From Fibrobacteraceae bacterium (lineage in GTDB: Bacteria > Fibrobacterota > Fibrobacteria > Fibrobacterales > Fibrobacteraceae): a stretch of 52,586 nucleotides of DNA. Both the position numbers and the translations under genes were made by a program. The stretch spans positions 1-52,586 of the forward strand of contig JAGBSH010000006.1 in assembly GCA_017631885.1 (NCBI GenBank), in the 5' to 3' direction. Shown one piece after another: positions 43,674 through 51,938 of the stretch (the stretch's first letter is position 1; each line of letters begins with the position of its first letter). The notes under the pieces are model-generated. The model was not told where the DNA came from. It did not search any database and was given only the letters and a program-made list of their open reading frames with translations.

Positions 43674-43931
43674 ATGGCTACTTTTGATAATATCGCTCAG
43701 GAAAAAAGCAAAGTAAAAGTCTGTGATCGCTGCCATCAGGAAGCGCCTTTAAAGACTATTCGAGTGAGGCGAATTGAACGAACTGATGGAGCTGCTTCTT
43801 GTGGTATGGTAACACTTCATTATTGCGAAGCATGCCTTTTAAAAAACAAGCAAAATGATAAAACAGCGGTTTTACCTTCGAGTAAACAACTCAAAAATAT
43901 GCTCCGTAGCGCCAAAAAAGGGCTTTTGTAA
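43674..43931 (+). CDS. Small zinc-ribbon-like protein
   Basis: 85 residues with an excellent AAGGAGG site five bases before the ATG. Two CxxC pairs, VCDRCHQE (about 17-20) and YCEACLLKN (about 51-54), suggest one structural zinc site. The C-terminus is basic (KQLKNMLRSAKKGLL). Such proteins often act as small nucleic-acid or protein-binding regulators, but no named family is recognised. Last gene of the trio. Confidence 0.75.
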   Translation: MATFDNIAQEKSKVKVCDRCHQEAPLKTIRVRRIERTDGAASCGMVTLHYCEACLLKNKQNDKTAVLPSSKQLKNMLRSAKKGLL

Positions 43932-44035
43932 TTTTTTTTTAAATAAAAATCATTTTACTCCCTTTTCGTTAGAAACGATTCATACTAAATTTGGGCGGTC
44001 TTTGTAGACCGCATTTTCTAAAGAAAAGGAATATT

Positions 44036-45952
44036 ATGTCAGAAAATAGTTTTCTTCATTCTTTCAAGAATTGGATGAAGGATGTTTCCACTCAATGCAC
44101 GCCAGAATCATTTCGTTGCCTTAAAAAAGGCTATTCGAAAGAAAATTTTATAAATGACTTAATGTCAGGGTTGATTGTTGGTATTTTGGCGTTGCCTTTA
44201 GCGATTGCGTTTGCTATAGCGTCAGGTGTTGGGCCAGAAAAGGGGCTTTATACAGCTATTGTCGCTGGTTTTTTGATTGCCGTTTTTGGTGGTTCTAGGT
44301 TCCAGATAGGCGGACCTACAGGTGCGTTTATTGTTATTGTATATGGCATAGTAGCAGAATATGGTTATGATGGTTTAGCGACAGCCACGCTTATGGCTGG
44401 CATTATGCTCATTATTTTTGGCTTAGCTAAATTCGGTGCAATTATTAAGTTTATCCCATTCCCGGTTACAGTTGGTTTTACTGCAGGTATCGCTATTATT
44501 ATCGCATTAGGGCAAGTCCCGAATTTTTTTGGATTCACTTTTCCTGATGGCATTAAAGAACCTGCTGATGCAATAGGAAAAATCAAACTTTATTTCCAAT
44601 CATTTGATACCATAAATTTTTACTCTGTTTTGATTGGTATTTTAGCTTTGGTAATTTGCATATTCTGGCCTAAAATAACAAGTAAAGTTCCTGGTTCTTT
44701 GGTGGCGATTATTGTTTCAACTATTCTTGTTAAAGTTTTAGGCTGGGATGAATTGCATGGTGTAATGACCATTGGTTCAAAAAACGAAATTCCAACGGGT
44801 ATTCCTATGCCGGCATTACCTAATATCAGTATTGATATGATGCAAAAGGTGTTCCAGCCAGCATTAACCATAGCCATTCTTGGTGCTATTGAATCTTTAC
44901 TTTCTGCAGTTGTTGCCGATGGTATGACTGGTACCAAACACCGTTCTAATACAGAATTAATTGGACAAGGTATTGCAAACGTATTCTCGCCAATTTTTGG
45001 TGGTATTCCAGCAACAGGAGCTATTGCACGTACTGCAACAAACATTCGTAATGGTGCTTTTAGTCCGGTTTCTGGCGTTGTACATGCGGTAATTCTCCTT
45101 TTGATTATGCTTATTTTTGGAAAATATGCAGAAATGATACCAATGGCTGCTTTGGCTGCAGTTCTTTTCCAAGTAGCTTTTAATATGTGTGGTTACAGAA
45201 ATTTCATCAAGCTATTTAAATCGCCTAAAAGTGATGTTGCTGTTTTACTTGTGACCTTTATTTTAACAGTTGTTATTGATTTGACAGTTGCTATTGAAGT
45301 TGGCGTTTTATTAGCAGCAATTTTATTTATCCGTCGTATGGCAGAAGTCGCTGAAGTAGACCAAATTTCTGCTGAATTGCGTGAAGGCGACGAAGAAGTT
45401 TCTGACCCGAATAATATCGGAGCCCGCCAGGTTCCAGAAGGCGTTTTGGTTTATGAAATTGTGGGTTCTATGTTCTTTGGCGCAATAGAAAAGTTTAAAA
45501 CCGCTTTAGATATGATGAACAGTCACCCTAAAATTCTGATTCTTAGAATGCGACAGGTCCCTTCTATTGATGCCGCTGGAATCCAGATGATAGAAAACCT
45601 TTTATCTCGTTGTAGAGCACAGAATACACAACTCTTGCTTTCGGGTGTACACGCTCAACCGATTGTAGCCCTTACTCGAGCTGGCGTTTTAAAAGATTTA
45701 GGTGAAGAAAACGCACTTGCAGGAATTGATGCTGCTTTGAACAGAGCACGTGAATTGCTTGGCTTGCCTATTGTAGAAAGTGTGCGTGAAACGGTGCCAA
45801 GCGTTTCTTGGGAAAAGAATTTGCAACGCCCATGGTTACCGCAAAATGCAAATGTGAATGTTGCTGAAGAAACGCCAGAAGTTATTGTTGAAAAAATTTC
45901 TGATCCTGAATTTGTGAAAGAATTTGAAGCTTCTCGACAGAAAGAATCTTAA
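44036..45952 (+). CDS. SulP-family anion transporter with STAS domain
   Basis: Inner-membrane anion (sulfate, bicarbonate or similar) transporter, 638 residues. The start at 44036 has AAAAGG six bases ahead; an upstream TTG frame is rejected. The membrane domain (about 40-440) carries LMSGLIVGILALPLAIAFAI and IGGPTGAFIVIVYGIVAEYG (SulP signature region), GFTAGIAIIIALGQ and the late GGIPATGAIARTATNIRNGA. A cytoplasmic STAS domain (about 470-590) contains LILRMRQVPSIDAAGIQMIE. A hairpin (GCGGTC/GACCGC, 43994-44010) lies in the leader. Substrate is not determinable here. Confidence 0.93.
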   Translation: MSENSFLHSFKNWMKDVSTQCTPESFRCLKKGYSKENFINDLMSGLIVGILALPLAIAFAIASGVGPEKGLYTAIVAGFLIAVFGGSRFQIGGPTGAFIVIVYGIVAEYGYDGLATATLMAGIMLIIFGLAKFGAIIKFIPFPVTVGFTAGIAIIIALGQVPNFFGFTFPDGIKEPADAIGKIKLYFQSFDTINFYSVLIGILALVICIFWPKITSKVPGSLVAIIVSTILVKVLGWDELHGVMTIGSKNEIPTGIPMPALPNISIDMMQKVFQPALTIAILGAIESLLSAVVADGMTGTKHRSNTELIGQGIANVFSPIFGGIPATGAIARTATNIRNGAFSPVSGVVHAVILLLIMLIFGKYAEMIPMAALAAVLFQVAFNMCGYRNFIKLFKSPKSDVAVLLVTFILTVVIDLTVAIEVGVLLAAILFIRRMAEVAEVDQISAELREGDEEVSDPNNIGARQVPEGVLVYEIVGSMFFGAIEKFKTALDMMNSHPKILILRMRQVPSIDAAGIQMIENLLSRCRAQNTQLLLSGVHAQPIVALTRAGVLKDLGEENALAGIDAALNRARELLGLPIVESVRETVPSVSWEKNLQRPWLPQNANVNVAEETPEVIVEKISDPEFVKEFEASRQKES

Positions 45953-45970
45953 ACGATTTCTGTATTAATG

Positions 45971-45996
45971 AAAAGTCCGCCTTCGGCGGACTTTTC
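45971..45996 (+). terminator. Terminator of the SulP gene
   Basis: GTCCGCC / GGCGGAC with loop TTC, extended by A-T pairs and ending in TTTTCTT, 18 bases past the stop. Confidence 0.88.
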
Positions 45997-46011
45997 TTGT
46001 AGAAATAGCTT

Positions 46012-46290
46012 TTGTCGTTTCACTCCAACGCAAGTGACAAGAATTGTGAACAAGAACCATTCGCAACAAGAATTGCTGGGCAAGTGCAAAAAAAAGATTG
46101 TTATCGCGAACATAGTGCGGCTTGTCATGGCGAGAGACTTTTAAGACGATGTGGCCATCTTGGTTTTTGTCATTACGAGCGTAGCGAAGTAATCAAAAAT
46201 AAGTGTTGCTTGCAAAGAGATTGCCACGCCGTGCTTTCTGCACGGCTCGCAATGACAAGAAGTGCAGGCAAGTTCTTTTGCGAGTGATAA
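46012..46290. repeat. Dispersed repeat, copy A
   Basis: Non-coding 397-base gap between the SulP terminator and the GT4 stop. It holds palindromic units of the GTCATTACGAGCGTAGCGAAG / GCAATGACAAG kind. About 105 bases (46124-46228) match 52271-52378 in inverted orientation at roughly 90 percent by eye. A hairpin GCCGTGC/GCACGGC occurs near 46230-46247. A 91-codon frame across it is a translation of the repeat and not a gene. Confidence 0.8.
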
Positions 46291-46349
46291 TGCAAAATAA
46301 TATTTTCAAAAATTAAAGTACACTTAAAATTAAGTTGCAATAGCAAACA

Positions 46350-47795
46350 TTACTTTTTCAGGTAAGCCTCTTTTTTCAATTTGCGGAAATATTCAAATTG
46401 AGCTTTGGTTGAACTTTCCATTGTGTACTTTAAACTGCGCTCGTGCGCTGTTTTGCGCATATTCTCATAAGCATAAGAATCTTCTAAAAAGAGAGTTCTG
46501 CATTTTTCAAGAGCGTTTAACCAAGCTGTTTCATCAATAGGCAAAATAAAACCAGCTTGTTCATCCATCACAATATCATGTGGGCCACCATAGTCACTAA
46601 CAATAGCTGGAGTCCCAGTAGACATAGCTTCAACTACAACATTTCCAAATGTATCTGTCGTACTTGGGAAAAGGAAAAAATCAGAATCGGCATAAAGCCC
46701 AGCCAGAGTTTCGCCACCTTGTTCGCCAGCAAAATGGACACTAGGGTTTTCTTTGTGAAATTTTTGAATTTCTTCAAGATACCAGCCAAAACCGACATAC
46801 ATAAGTTCTACATCATCATATTTTTCAGAGAATTTTTTCCAGACACGGTTTAAAAATTCCAAGTTTTTTTCTTTAGAAATGCGGCCAATAAAAGAAAAGC
46901 GGACTTTGCGATTATTTTGCTCTACATTTTTTGAACCATTGAATTTTTCCCATGTTCCTTTGCCGCGGAGTTCTGGAGAAAATTTTTCAAGTGGCAAACC
47001 ACGAGGTAAAATTTGTACTTGATTTTCAGGAACTTTTAATTGTGAAGTCAATATTTTGGCATAGTCATTACAAGGGCTAATTACTGGGCGCGCCATTCTA
47101 TAAAAAACTTGCATAAGCCAAAGAACATAGCGATGCATCCATTTTGCTTTAACGAGTGTTTGCGTGTATGTTGGGACATCTGTTCTGTAATGGCTGAAAA
47201 CTTTTATGCCTGCCACTTTTGCACAAAGGCAAACAAGCCATGCACCAGGGCTAGGGGTTTCAAATTCAATCAAATCAACCGGGTAGCGCCTAAGTAATCT
47301 TAAAACAGGTCCAATGCGAGGAATCGCAAGTTCACTATTGGCATACCCAAGTTGTTCCATGCTAAACATACGAGGTAGCAGTAAACAATAACCATTTTCA
47401 ACTACACCGCAAGGGCGTGTATTAAAAGCATTCCCAGCAAGAAAGGCTTTCATACCATGAGCTCGCATATAAGGAATAACATTTCTTAGGTTATTTGCAA
47501 TGCCATTGGTTTCATCAAGATTATCAGAATAAAATAAAATGCGAACATCATCAATAGGGTGTTTTTTCCGTTCTTTTTTTAAGAAAAAGCGCAATTTTAA
47601 AAGTCTTGGCAAATTAAATAAAAGAGAACCAAAAACAACAGGTGGAATCATGCAAGTTCGCATATTACCAGGTGGCTGGTGTTTAAAACTTGGCATTTGT
47701 TTAAAAGTACTAGTCACTTCACGACCAAAGATTTCTGGTCGTGTGTCTAATGCGTCGCTTGGTTTAAGCTTTGTTGAATTTGACGCAATCGGCAT
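46350..47795 (-). CDS. Family 4 glycosyltransferase (GT-B)
   Basis: 481 residues. AAGGAG eight bases before the ATG fixes the start inside the upstream hisA (32-base overlap). The N-terminal ~70 residues are basic and non-conserved (PSFKHQPPGNMRTC). Then the GT4 domains: ILFYSDNLDETNGIANNLRN, VDLIEFETPSPGAWLVCLCA, FSHYRTDVPTYTQ, VQILPRGLPLEKFSP, FSFIGRISKEKNLEFL and PSTTDTFGNVVVEAMSTG, containing the E-x7-E type donor site. Closest in pattern to mannosyl/glucosyl transferases acting on lipids. Last gene of a five-gene operon. Confidence 0.9.
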   Translation of the reverse strand: MPIASNSTKLKPSDALDTRPEIFGREVTSTFKQMPSFKHQPPGNMRTCMIPPVVFGSLLFNLPRLLKLRFFLKKERKKHPIDDVRILFYSDNLDETNGIANNLRNVIPYMRAHGMKAFLAGNAFNTRPCGVVENGYCLLLPRMFSMEQLGYANSELAIPRIGPVLRLLRRYPVDLIEFETPSPGAWLVCLCAKVAGIKVFSHYRTDVPTYTQTLVKAKWMHRYVLWLMQVFYRMARPVISPCNDYAKILTSQLKVPENQVQILPRGLPLEKFSPELRGKGTWEKFNGSKNVEQNNRKVRFSFIGRISKEKNLEFLNRVWKKFSEKYDDVELMYVGFGWYLEEIQKFHKENPSVHFAGEQGGETLAGLYADSDFFLFPSTTDTFGNVVVEAMSTGTPAIVSDYGGPHDIVMDEQAGFILPIDETAWLNALEKCRTLFLEDSYAYENMRKTAHERSLKYTMESSTKAQFEYFRKLKKEAYLKK

Positions 47796-48552
47796 ATTTC
47801 ACTCCTTTTCCACCGAATAAATCTAAAGCAGATCCGATGGTGAGGTCGATAGTTCCGTTAGAAATTTTTTTGCAATGTTCTAAATCTGCAAGAGAAGAAG
47901 CGCCGCCTGCATAAGTGCAAGGGATCTTTGAATGAGCAGCAAGGAACATAATAAGTTCGTCATCCATGCCTTGTTGTTTGCCTTCGACATCAGCAGCATG
48001 AATTAAAAACTCATCGCAATATTCTGAAAGGTTGTTAAGCGTTTCTTTTGAAATTTCAATATCAATAAGAGTTTGCCAACGATTGGTTGCTATTTTCCAA
48101 CGAGGTGTTGTATTTAAAGACAAATCCGAAGGCATAAAGCGTTTACAACTTAAATCTAAAACTAAATGTTCTTTACCAACAGTCTTTGCTAAAAGTTCTA
48201 AACGATTAAAGTCGAGGTTCCCATCAGGAAAAATCCAACTTGTGACAATGACATGAGAAGCGCCTGCTTCTAAATACTCTAAAGCATTATAGGCAGTAAT
48301 GCCACCGCCAATTTGAAGCCCATTAGGGTATGCCAAAAGAGCTTCTTTAGCAGCCTTTTCGTTCCCTTTCCCAAGCATAATCACATGGCCACCACGCAAG
48401 CCATCTTTTTTATACAACTCTGCAAACCAAGCCGGCGAGCGATCGGTTTCAAAATTGGTTTTAAGCCCTTCACCATTATCAGAAAGAGAACTACCGACAA
48501 TTTGTTTCACACGGCCATCATGTAAATCAATGCAAGGTCTAAATAAAGTCAT
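47764..48552 (-). CDS. hisA: HisA of the eukaryotic (HIS6) type
   Basis: Isomerises ProFAR to PRFAR in histidine synthesis. 262 residues from the ATG that overlaps the upstream stop (ATGA). The N-terminus LFRPCIDLHDGRVKQIVG resembles fungal and plant HIS6 rather than the common bacterial form, as do GLRGGHVIMLGKGN, LQIGGGITAYNALEYLEAGA and YAGGASSLADLEHCKK. Catalytic Asp candidates are in CIDLHDG and LIHAADVEG. The beta-alpha barrel appears complete. No other his gene is near. The downstream GT4 start lies within its last codons. Confidence 0.88.
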   Translation of the reverse strand: MTLFRPCIDLHDGRVKQIVGSSLSDNGEGLKTNFETDRSPAWFAELYKKDGLRGGHVIMLGKGNEKAAKEALLAYPNGLQIGGGITAYNALEYLEAGASHVIVTSWIFPDGNLDFNRLELLAKTVGKEHLVLDLSCKRFMPSDLSLNTTPRWKIATNRWQTLIDIEISKETLNNLSEYCDEFLIHAADVEGKQQGMDDELIMFLAAHSKIPCTYAGGASSLADLEHCKKISNGTIDLTIGSALDLFGGKGVKYADCVKFNKA

Positions 48553-49574
48553 AATCCAGAAACACTCCAATCAATGATTTTATTTTCGGCATTTTTATTT
48601 TGACCGCGATAGAAAAAAGGTTCGCCACCCATTAAAACCTTAACCGCTTTTTTAGCAAGCCAACCATCAAAATTATTCAATAGCGAAAATTTCTGTTGAG
48701 GTTTATTAGCATTAATAGTAGTAACAGAAGAATCACTCCATAAAATGTCTAAAGCATTTTTAGGAAATTTTTCTCCATCATAATCTTTTTTATCGACAGA
48801 AATTTTTAATGGCTTTAAAATTTCAACATTGTCATTTTTATAAGAAACAGCATAACCAAACAATTTTCCATTTTCAGCAATGCCAATTTTTCCACTAAAT
48901 GGTTTAGACGAATTGCGCGTAGCAAAAGAAATCACTCTTTTAGCGATATCAGTTGCTTGAGCCGTTTGGAAAGAATGCTCCATCATTGCATAACCTTTAA
49001 CTTCTAAAGTATCAGAATTATAGGCGATTTTTCCAGAAACTCTTCCATAAGGAATGTGAATAAATTGGGTAAATTTATCATTTCCTAAAGATTCAGAATT
49101 ATTAGCTGGCACAAACCCTTTTTTAGCCGATTCAAAAGTTAAATCTAACAAGAAATCACCATTTTTAGAAGTAGAAAAGAAAACTCTATGGCCTTTGCCA
49201 GGCAAGTTCTCTAAAATGTATTCTTCTTTAATTGTAATGCGGTCTTTTTCTTTTTGGGCAATAAGGCGTTCTTTTGGGTATTGTCTCCCGACAGAATACG
49301 ATTTCCCGTTAAAATTCCAGAATGCAAGATCGCAGCCAATTTTTCTGCCAGAAGCCGGAATATGCAAAGAAGCAATATTCATAAAAGCTTTAGTACCGTT
49401 GTCAAAAACAAATTGATAAGACCAAGTTTCATTAAACTTTTCGGTAGTTGGATTATGAGGGAAAAAATCTGTTTTTGCAATGCTTTTTCCAGATTCGGCA
49501 AAAACTTGCGCTGCACTAAACATTAGCATGACAAGCGTTAGCAAAATTTTTGTTTGGAAAAAGATTTTATTCAT
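48549..49574 (-). CDS. Exported AttH/CrtC/Svf1-like lipocalin-fold protein
   Basis: 341 residues from ATG 49574, which begins a signal peptide (MNKIFFQTKILLTLVMLMFSAAQVFA); an earlier start would add ten odd residues. The mature protein is beta-rich, with FNETWSYQFVFDNGTKAFM in the first half and RVSGKIAYNSDTLEVKG, GYAMMEHSFQT in the second. This is the signature arrangement of tandem lipocalin-like proteins (AttH, CrtC hydratase, yeast Svf1), which bind or modify hydrophobic ligands. Ligand unknown. ATGA overlap with hisA; 40 bases from arsC. Confidence 0.62.
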   Translation of the reverse strand: MNKIFFQTKILLTLVMLMFSAAQVFAESGKSIAKTDFFPHNPTTEKFNETWSYQFVFDNGTKAFMNIASLHIPASGRKIGCDLAFWNFNGKSYSVGRQYPKERLIAQKEKDRITIKEEYILENLPGKGHRVFFSTSKNGDFLLDLTFESAKKGFVPANNSESLGNDKFTQFIHIPYGRVSGKIAYNSDTLEVKGYAMMEHSFQTAQATDIAKRVISFATRNSSKPFSGKIGIAENGKLFGYAVSYKNDNVEILKPLKISVDKKDYDGEKFPKNALDILWSDSSVTTINANKPQQKFSLLNNFDGWLAKKAVKVLMGGEPFFYRGQNKNAENKIIDWSVSGL

Positions 49575-49614
49575 ACAAAAAAAATAGAAAAAATCATTTT
49601 CCAAAAAATAGAAA

Positions 49615-49995
49615 TCACATTAGAAGTTTGATTTTTTGTTCTATTTCTTGAATGATTTCACAAAAGAATTTATCTGATTTTCCAGTAGGGTCTTCTAGGC
49701 CCCAATTTTCATCAAATTCTTTCCCTACATAAGGACATTGGACTTCACACCCCATAGAAATAATAATATCGGGTTCAGGAATTTTATCCATAGTCTTACT
49801 ATACTGAGACTCTTCCATATCTATGCCATAGATAGCTTTTACAAGTCTTACAGCATCTTGGTTTATTTTCTCTTTAGTCTCTGAACCCGCCGAATAAACA
49901 TCAAATTTGTCTTTTAAGAAAAGCTTCCCAAGAGCTTCAGCAATCTGGCTCCGGCAAGAATTATGGACACAAACAAAAGCAATTTTTTTCTTCAT
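49615..49995 (-). CDS. arsC: Arsenate reductase, low-molecular-weight phosphatase-like
   Basis: 126 residues. The P-loop VCVHNSCRSQ holds C9 and R15 (C-x5-R). A redox cysteine pair sits in MGCEVQCPYV (C83, C87), and the general acid Asp is in LEDPTGKSD (about D102). The cysteine pair favours a thioredoxin-type arsenate reductase over a protein tyrosine phosphatase. No arsR, arsB or acr3 neighbours; it starts two bases after the GH44 stop. A role in arsenic detoxification or in phosphatase signalling is open. Confidence 0.86.
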   Translation of the reverse strand: MKKKIAFVCVHNSCRSQIAEALGKLFLKDKFDVYSAGSETKEKINQDAVRLVKAIYGIDMEESQYSKTMDKIPEPDIIISMGCEVQCPYVGKEFDENWGLEDPTGKSDKFFCEIIQEIEQKIKLLM

Positions 49996-49997
49996 AT

Positions 49998-51938
49998 TTA
50001 TTTAATAAAAACCTTGTGAAAGTCTAAAGAATTTTTTGTTTTAAAACGAATGATATAATAGCTTTTTTCTAAATCCTTAATGTTTATAATTTCTGTTTTA
50101 TTTAAAGAATTTATTTTACTATAAAGTTCTTGTCCTAAACAATTAAAAATTTCAAAACTTAAAGATTCTTGAGTTGGATTTTGAATCACCAAATTTCCAT
50201 TTTCAATAGAAACAAGTGGGCGATTTTGTTTCATTTCATTTATTTTGGTGCTATTTTTTTGCGAAAGAAGAATCGCAGTAATTGATTTTGCAGGAAGTTC
50301 TAAACTCAACTTATTATCAGTTAAAGTCGCGCTCCCTTTTTTCAGAGCATTATCTGCTTTAGAAACAAAAGTCTCTTTAGTAAGGCCTGAAAGTAAAAGA
50401 GTGGGGTAATCTTGCGAGGTAAAATCAACATTATCAAAATTCAAATTCACTTTTTGCGCATCATTTTCAGAACGATTCACCAAAATAACAGTTAAAGAAT
50501 CAGAATTCTTGTTAATAGTAGTATAAGCAGAAACCAAAGAATCATTAGAAGAAACATCATTAACGCTGAATTCTTTAGAATAATTACTAAACAAATGAAT
50601 CACTTCGTACATTCCTTCTCTCCACGTCCAAGGCGTAAAAATTTCAACCTCATTTTCCATAAACGTTCCCATATAAGAAGCATAAACAATAGCACGAGTC
50701 ATCACATCCATTTTTTCAATAAAATCAGTTTCAGTAAACGCTAAAGTAACTCCATGGTCTTTCCCAAAATATTTTTCAAGCCAGTCATTAATACGTTTAA
50801 AAATGTATTCTTTTGTAATAGAATTATCCCATTTTGCATTTTCGTTAGCTCTTTTAATACCATTAGCCCCAGGATAATTGTAAGTCGTATCAAAGAAAAC
50901 TCTATGCCAGTTAATCCAATGTTCATAAGTTGTTTCTGTCGGATACCAATGAATATCCAAAACATCAAGAAGTTTCATGCCGGCTTTTTTTTCTTCTTCA
51001 GCCATACGTTTAATAAAATATTCAAGCCAACAATAACGAATCGTTCCATCTGTAGCCACATCTTCTTTTAGTTCGCCTGCGTCATTATAATAACGCAAAT
51101 TACACCATTGCCATTCATTTGCTGCCACTGGCCCAGTAAGTTTAATATCAGGGAAAATCGCTTTTGCTTTTTTGGCGACAGCCACATAGTTTTGGATAAT
51201 TCGTTCAGGCGTTTCTAAAGACCCATAAGTATAACTCAAAGGTAAATCACTATGTGTCGTAGGCCAAATTTCAGGTTCATTATCCATGCTCCAATATTGC
51301 AAACGACTCATATCGTATTTCAGATTACTCTTCCAATGTTCCACAATCCCCACAGTAGAATCAGCTGGCCATTCTTCTAAATAAAGTCTATAATCTCCCT
51401 CCTTAATCAAGTTCCCGCTACCATCAACTTCGCCACCGCCAGCCAAATCCAGATTCTGCGGAGCATTTTGTCCGTATTGTTGCTTATAATCCCAATCTGC
51501 AAAATTATAATCCAAAGATTTCGCCACAAACCCAGTCAATTGAAACCCATACATAGCGCTAGTATTAGGCATATAATCAAGAATCTTTTTTGCAGACAAA
51601 TCCCAATTATGATAATAAACGTTATTATAATAATCCGGGTGACTTGACATATTCTTTCGCCAATTATGTTTAGTCGAATTATTCCCTTGATTCATGCGCA
51701 AAAACCGAATCCCGGCCTCGCGATAACGTTCCATATTCACAAGTTCTTCAGCAGAAACAGAATCATTATTATCCAAAAGTTCGCCACCATAGCCCGCGTA
51801 CACATTCCTACCATAAATAAAAGGCGAAACCGGTTTACGCAAAGAATTAGCATCTATAGAAATATCAACATCTGCAAATGACAAACCAAAACCAGCCAAA
51901 AGCAAAATTGCAGAAAGCGAAAAATCAAACGATTTCAT
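49998..51938 (-). CDS. Secreted GH44 endoglucanase/xyloglucanase with sorting tail
   Basis: 646 residues. Signal peptide at 1-22 (LSAILLLAGFGLSFA). The GH44 barrel has the family acid/base block YWSMDNEPEIWPTTHSD (E221), the strand DVLDIHWYPT and a probable nucleophile E403 in LAFTETDF. A beta-sandwich (about 470-555, LTVILVNRSENDAQKVNL) completes the catalytic unit. The last ~75 residues (LSFEIFNCLGQELY, YYIIRFKTKN) are a type IX-like sorting domain. AGGG nine bases before the ATG. First gene of the operon reading towards GT4. Acts on beta-1,4-glucan or xyloglucan by family precedent. Confidence 0.92.
   Translation of the reverse strand: MKSFDFSLSAILLLAGFGLSFADVDISIDANSLRKPVSPFIYGRNVYAGYGGELLDNNDSVSAEELVNMERYREAGIRFLRMNQGNNSTKHNWRKNMSSHPDYYNNVYYHNWDLSAKKILDYMPNTSAMYGFQLTGFVAKSLDYNFADWDYKQQYGQNAPQNLDLAGGGEVDGSGNLIKEGDYRLYLEEWPADSTVGIVEHWKSNLKYDMSRLQYWSMDNEPEIWPTTHSDLPLSYTYGSLETPERIIQNYVAVAKKAKAIFPDIKLTGPVAANEWQWCNLRYYNDAGELKEDVATDGTIRYCWLEYFIKRMAEEEKKAGMKLLDVLDIHWYPTETTYEHWINWHRVFFDTTYNYPGANGIKRANENAKWDNSITKEYIFKRINDWLEKYFGKDHGVTLAFTETDFIEKMDVMTRAIVYASYMGTFMENEVEIFTPWTWREGMYEVIHLFSNYSKEFSVNDVSSNDSLVSAYTTINKNSDSLTVILVNRSENDAQKVNLNFDNVDFTSQDYPTLLLSGLTKETFVSKADNALKKGSATLTDNKLSLELPAKSITAILLSQKNSTKINEMKQNRPLVSIENGNLVIQNPTQESLSFEIFNCLGQELYSKINSLNKTEIINIKDLEKSYYIIRFKTKNSLDFHKVFIK

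Noticed and set aside
44620-45045. 141-codon antisense frame in the SulP gene
   Set aside because: Mirror of a strongly conserved transporter coding region, with no ribosome site; it arises from the codon pattern of the true gene.
46012-46287. Open frame of 91 codons on the plus strand
   Set aside because: It is a translation of the dispersed repeat (peptide like CHYERSEVIKN), has no ribosome site, and its frame is not kept in the second copy.
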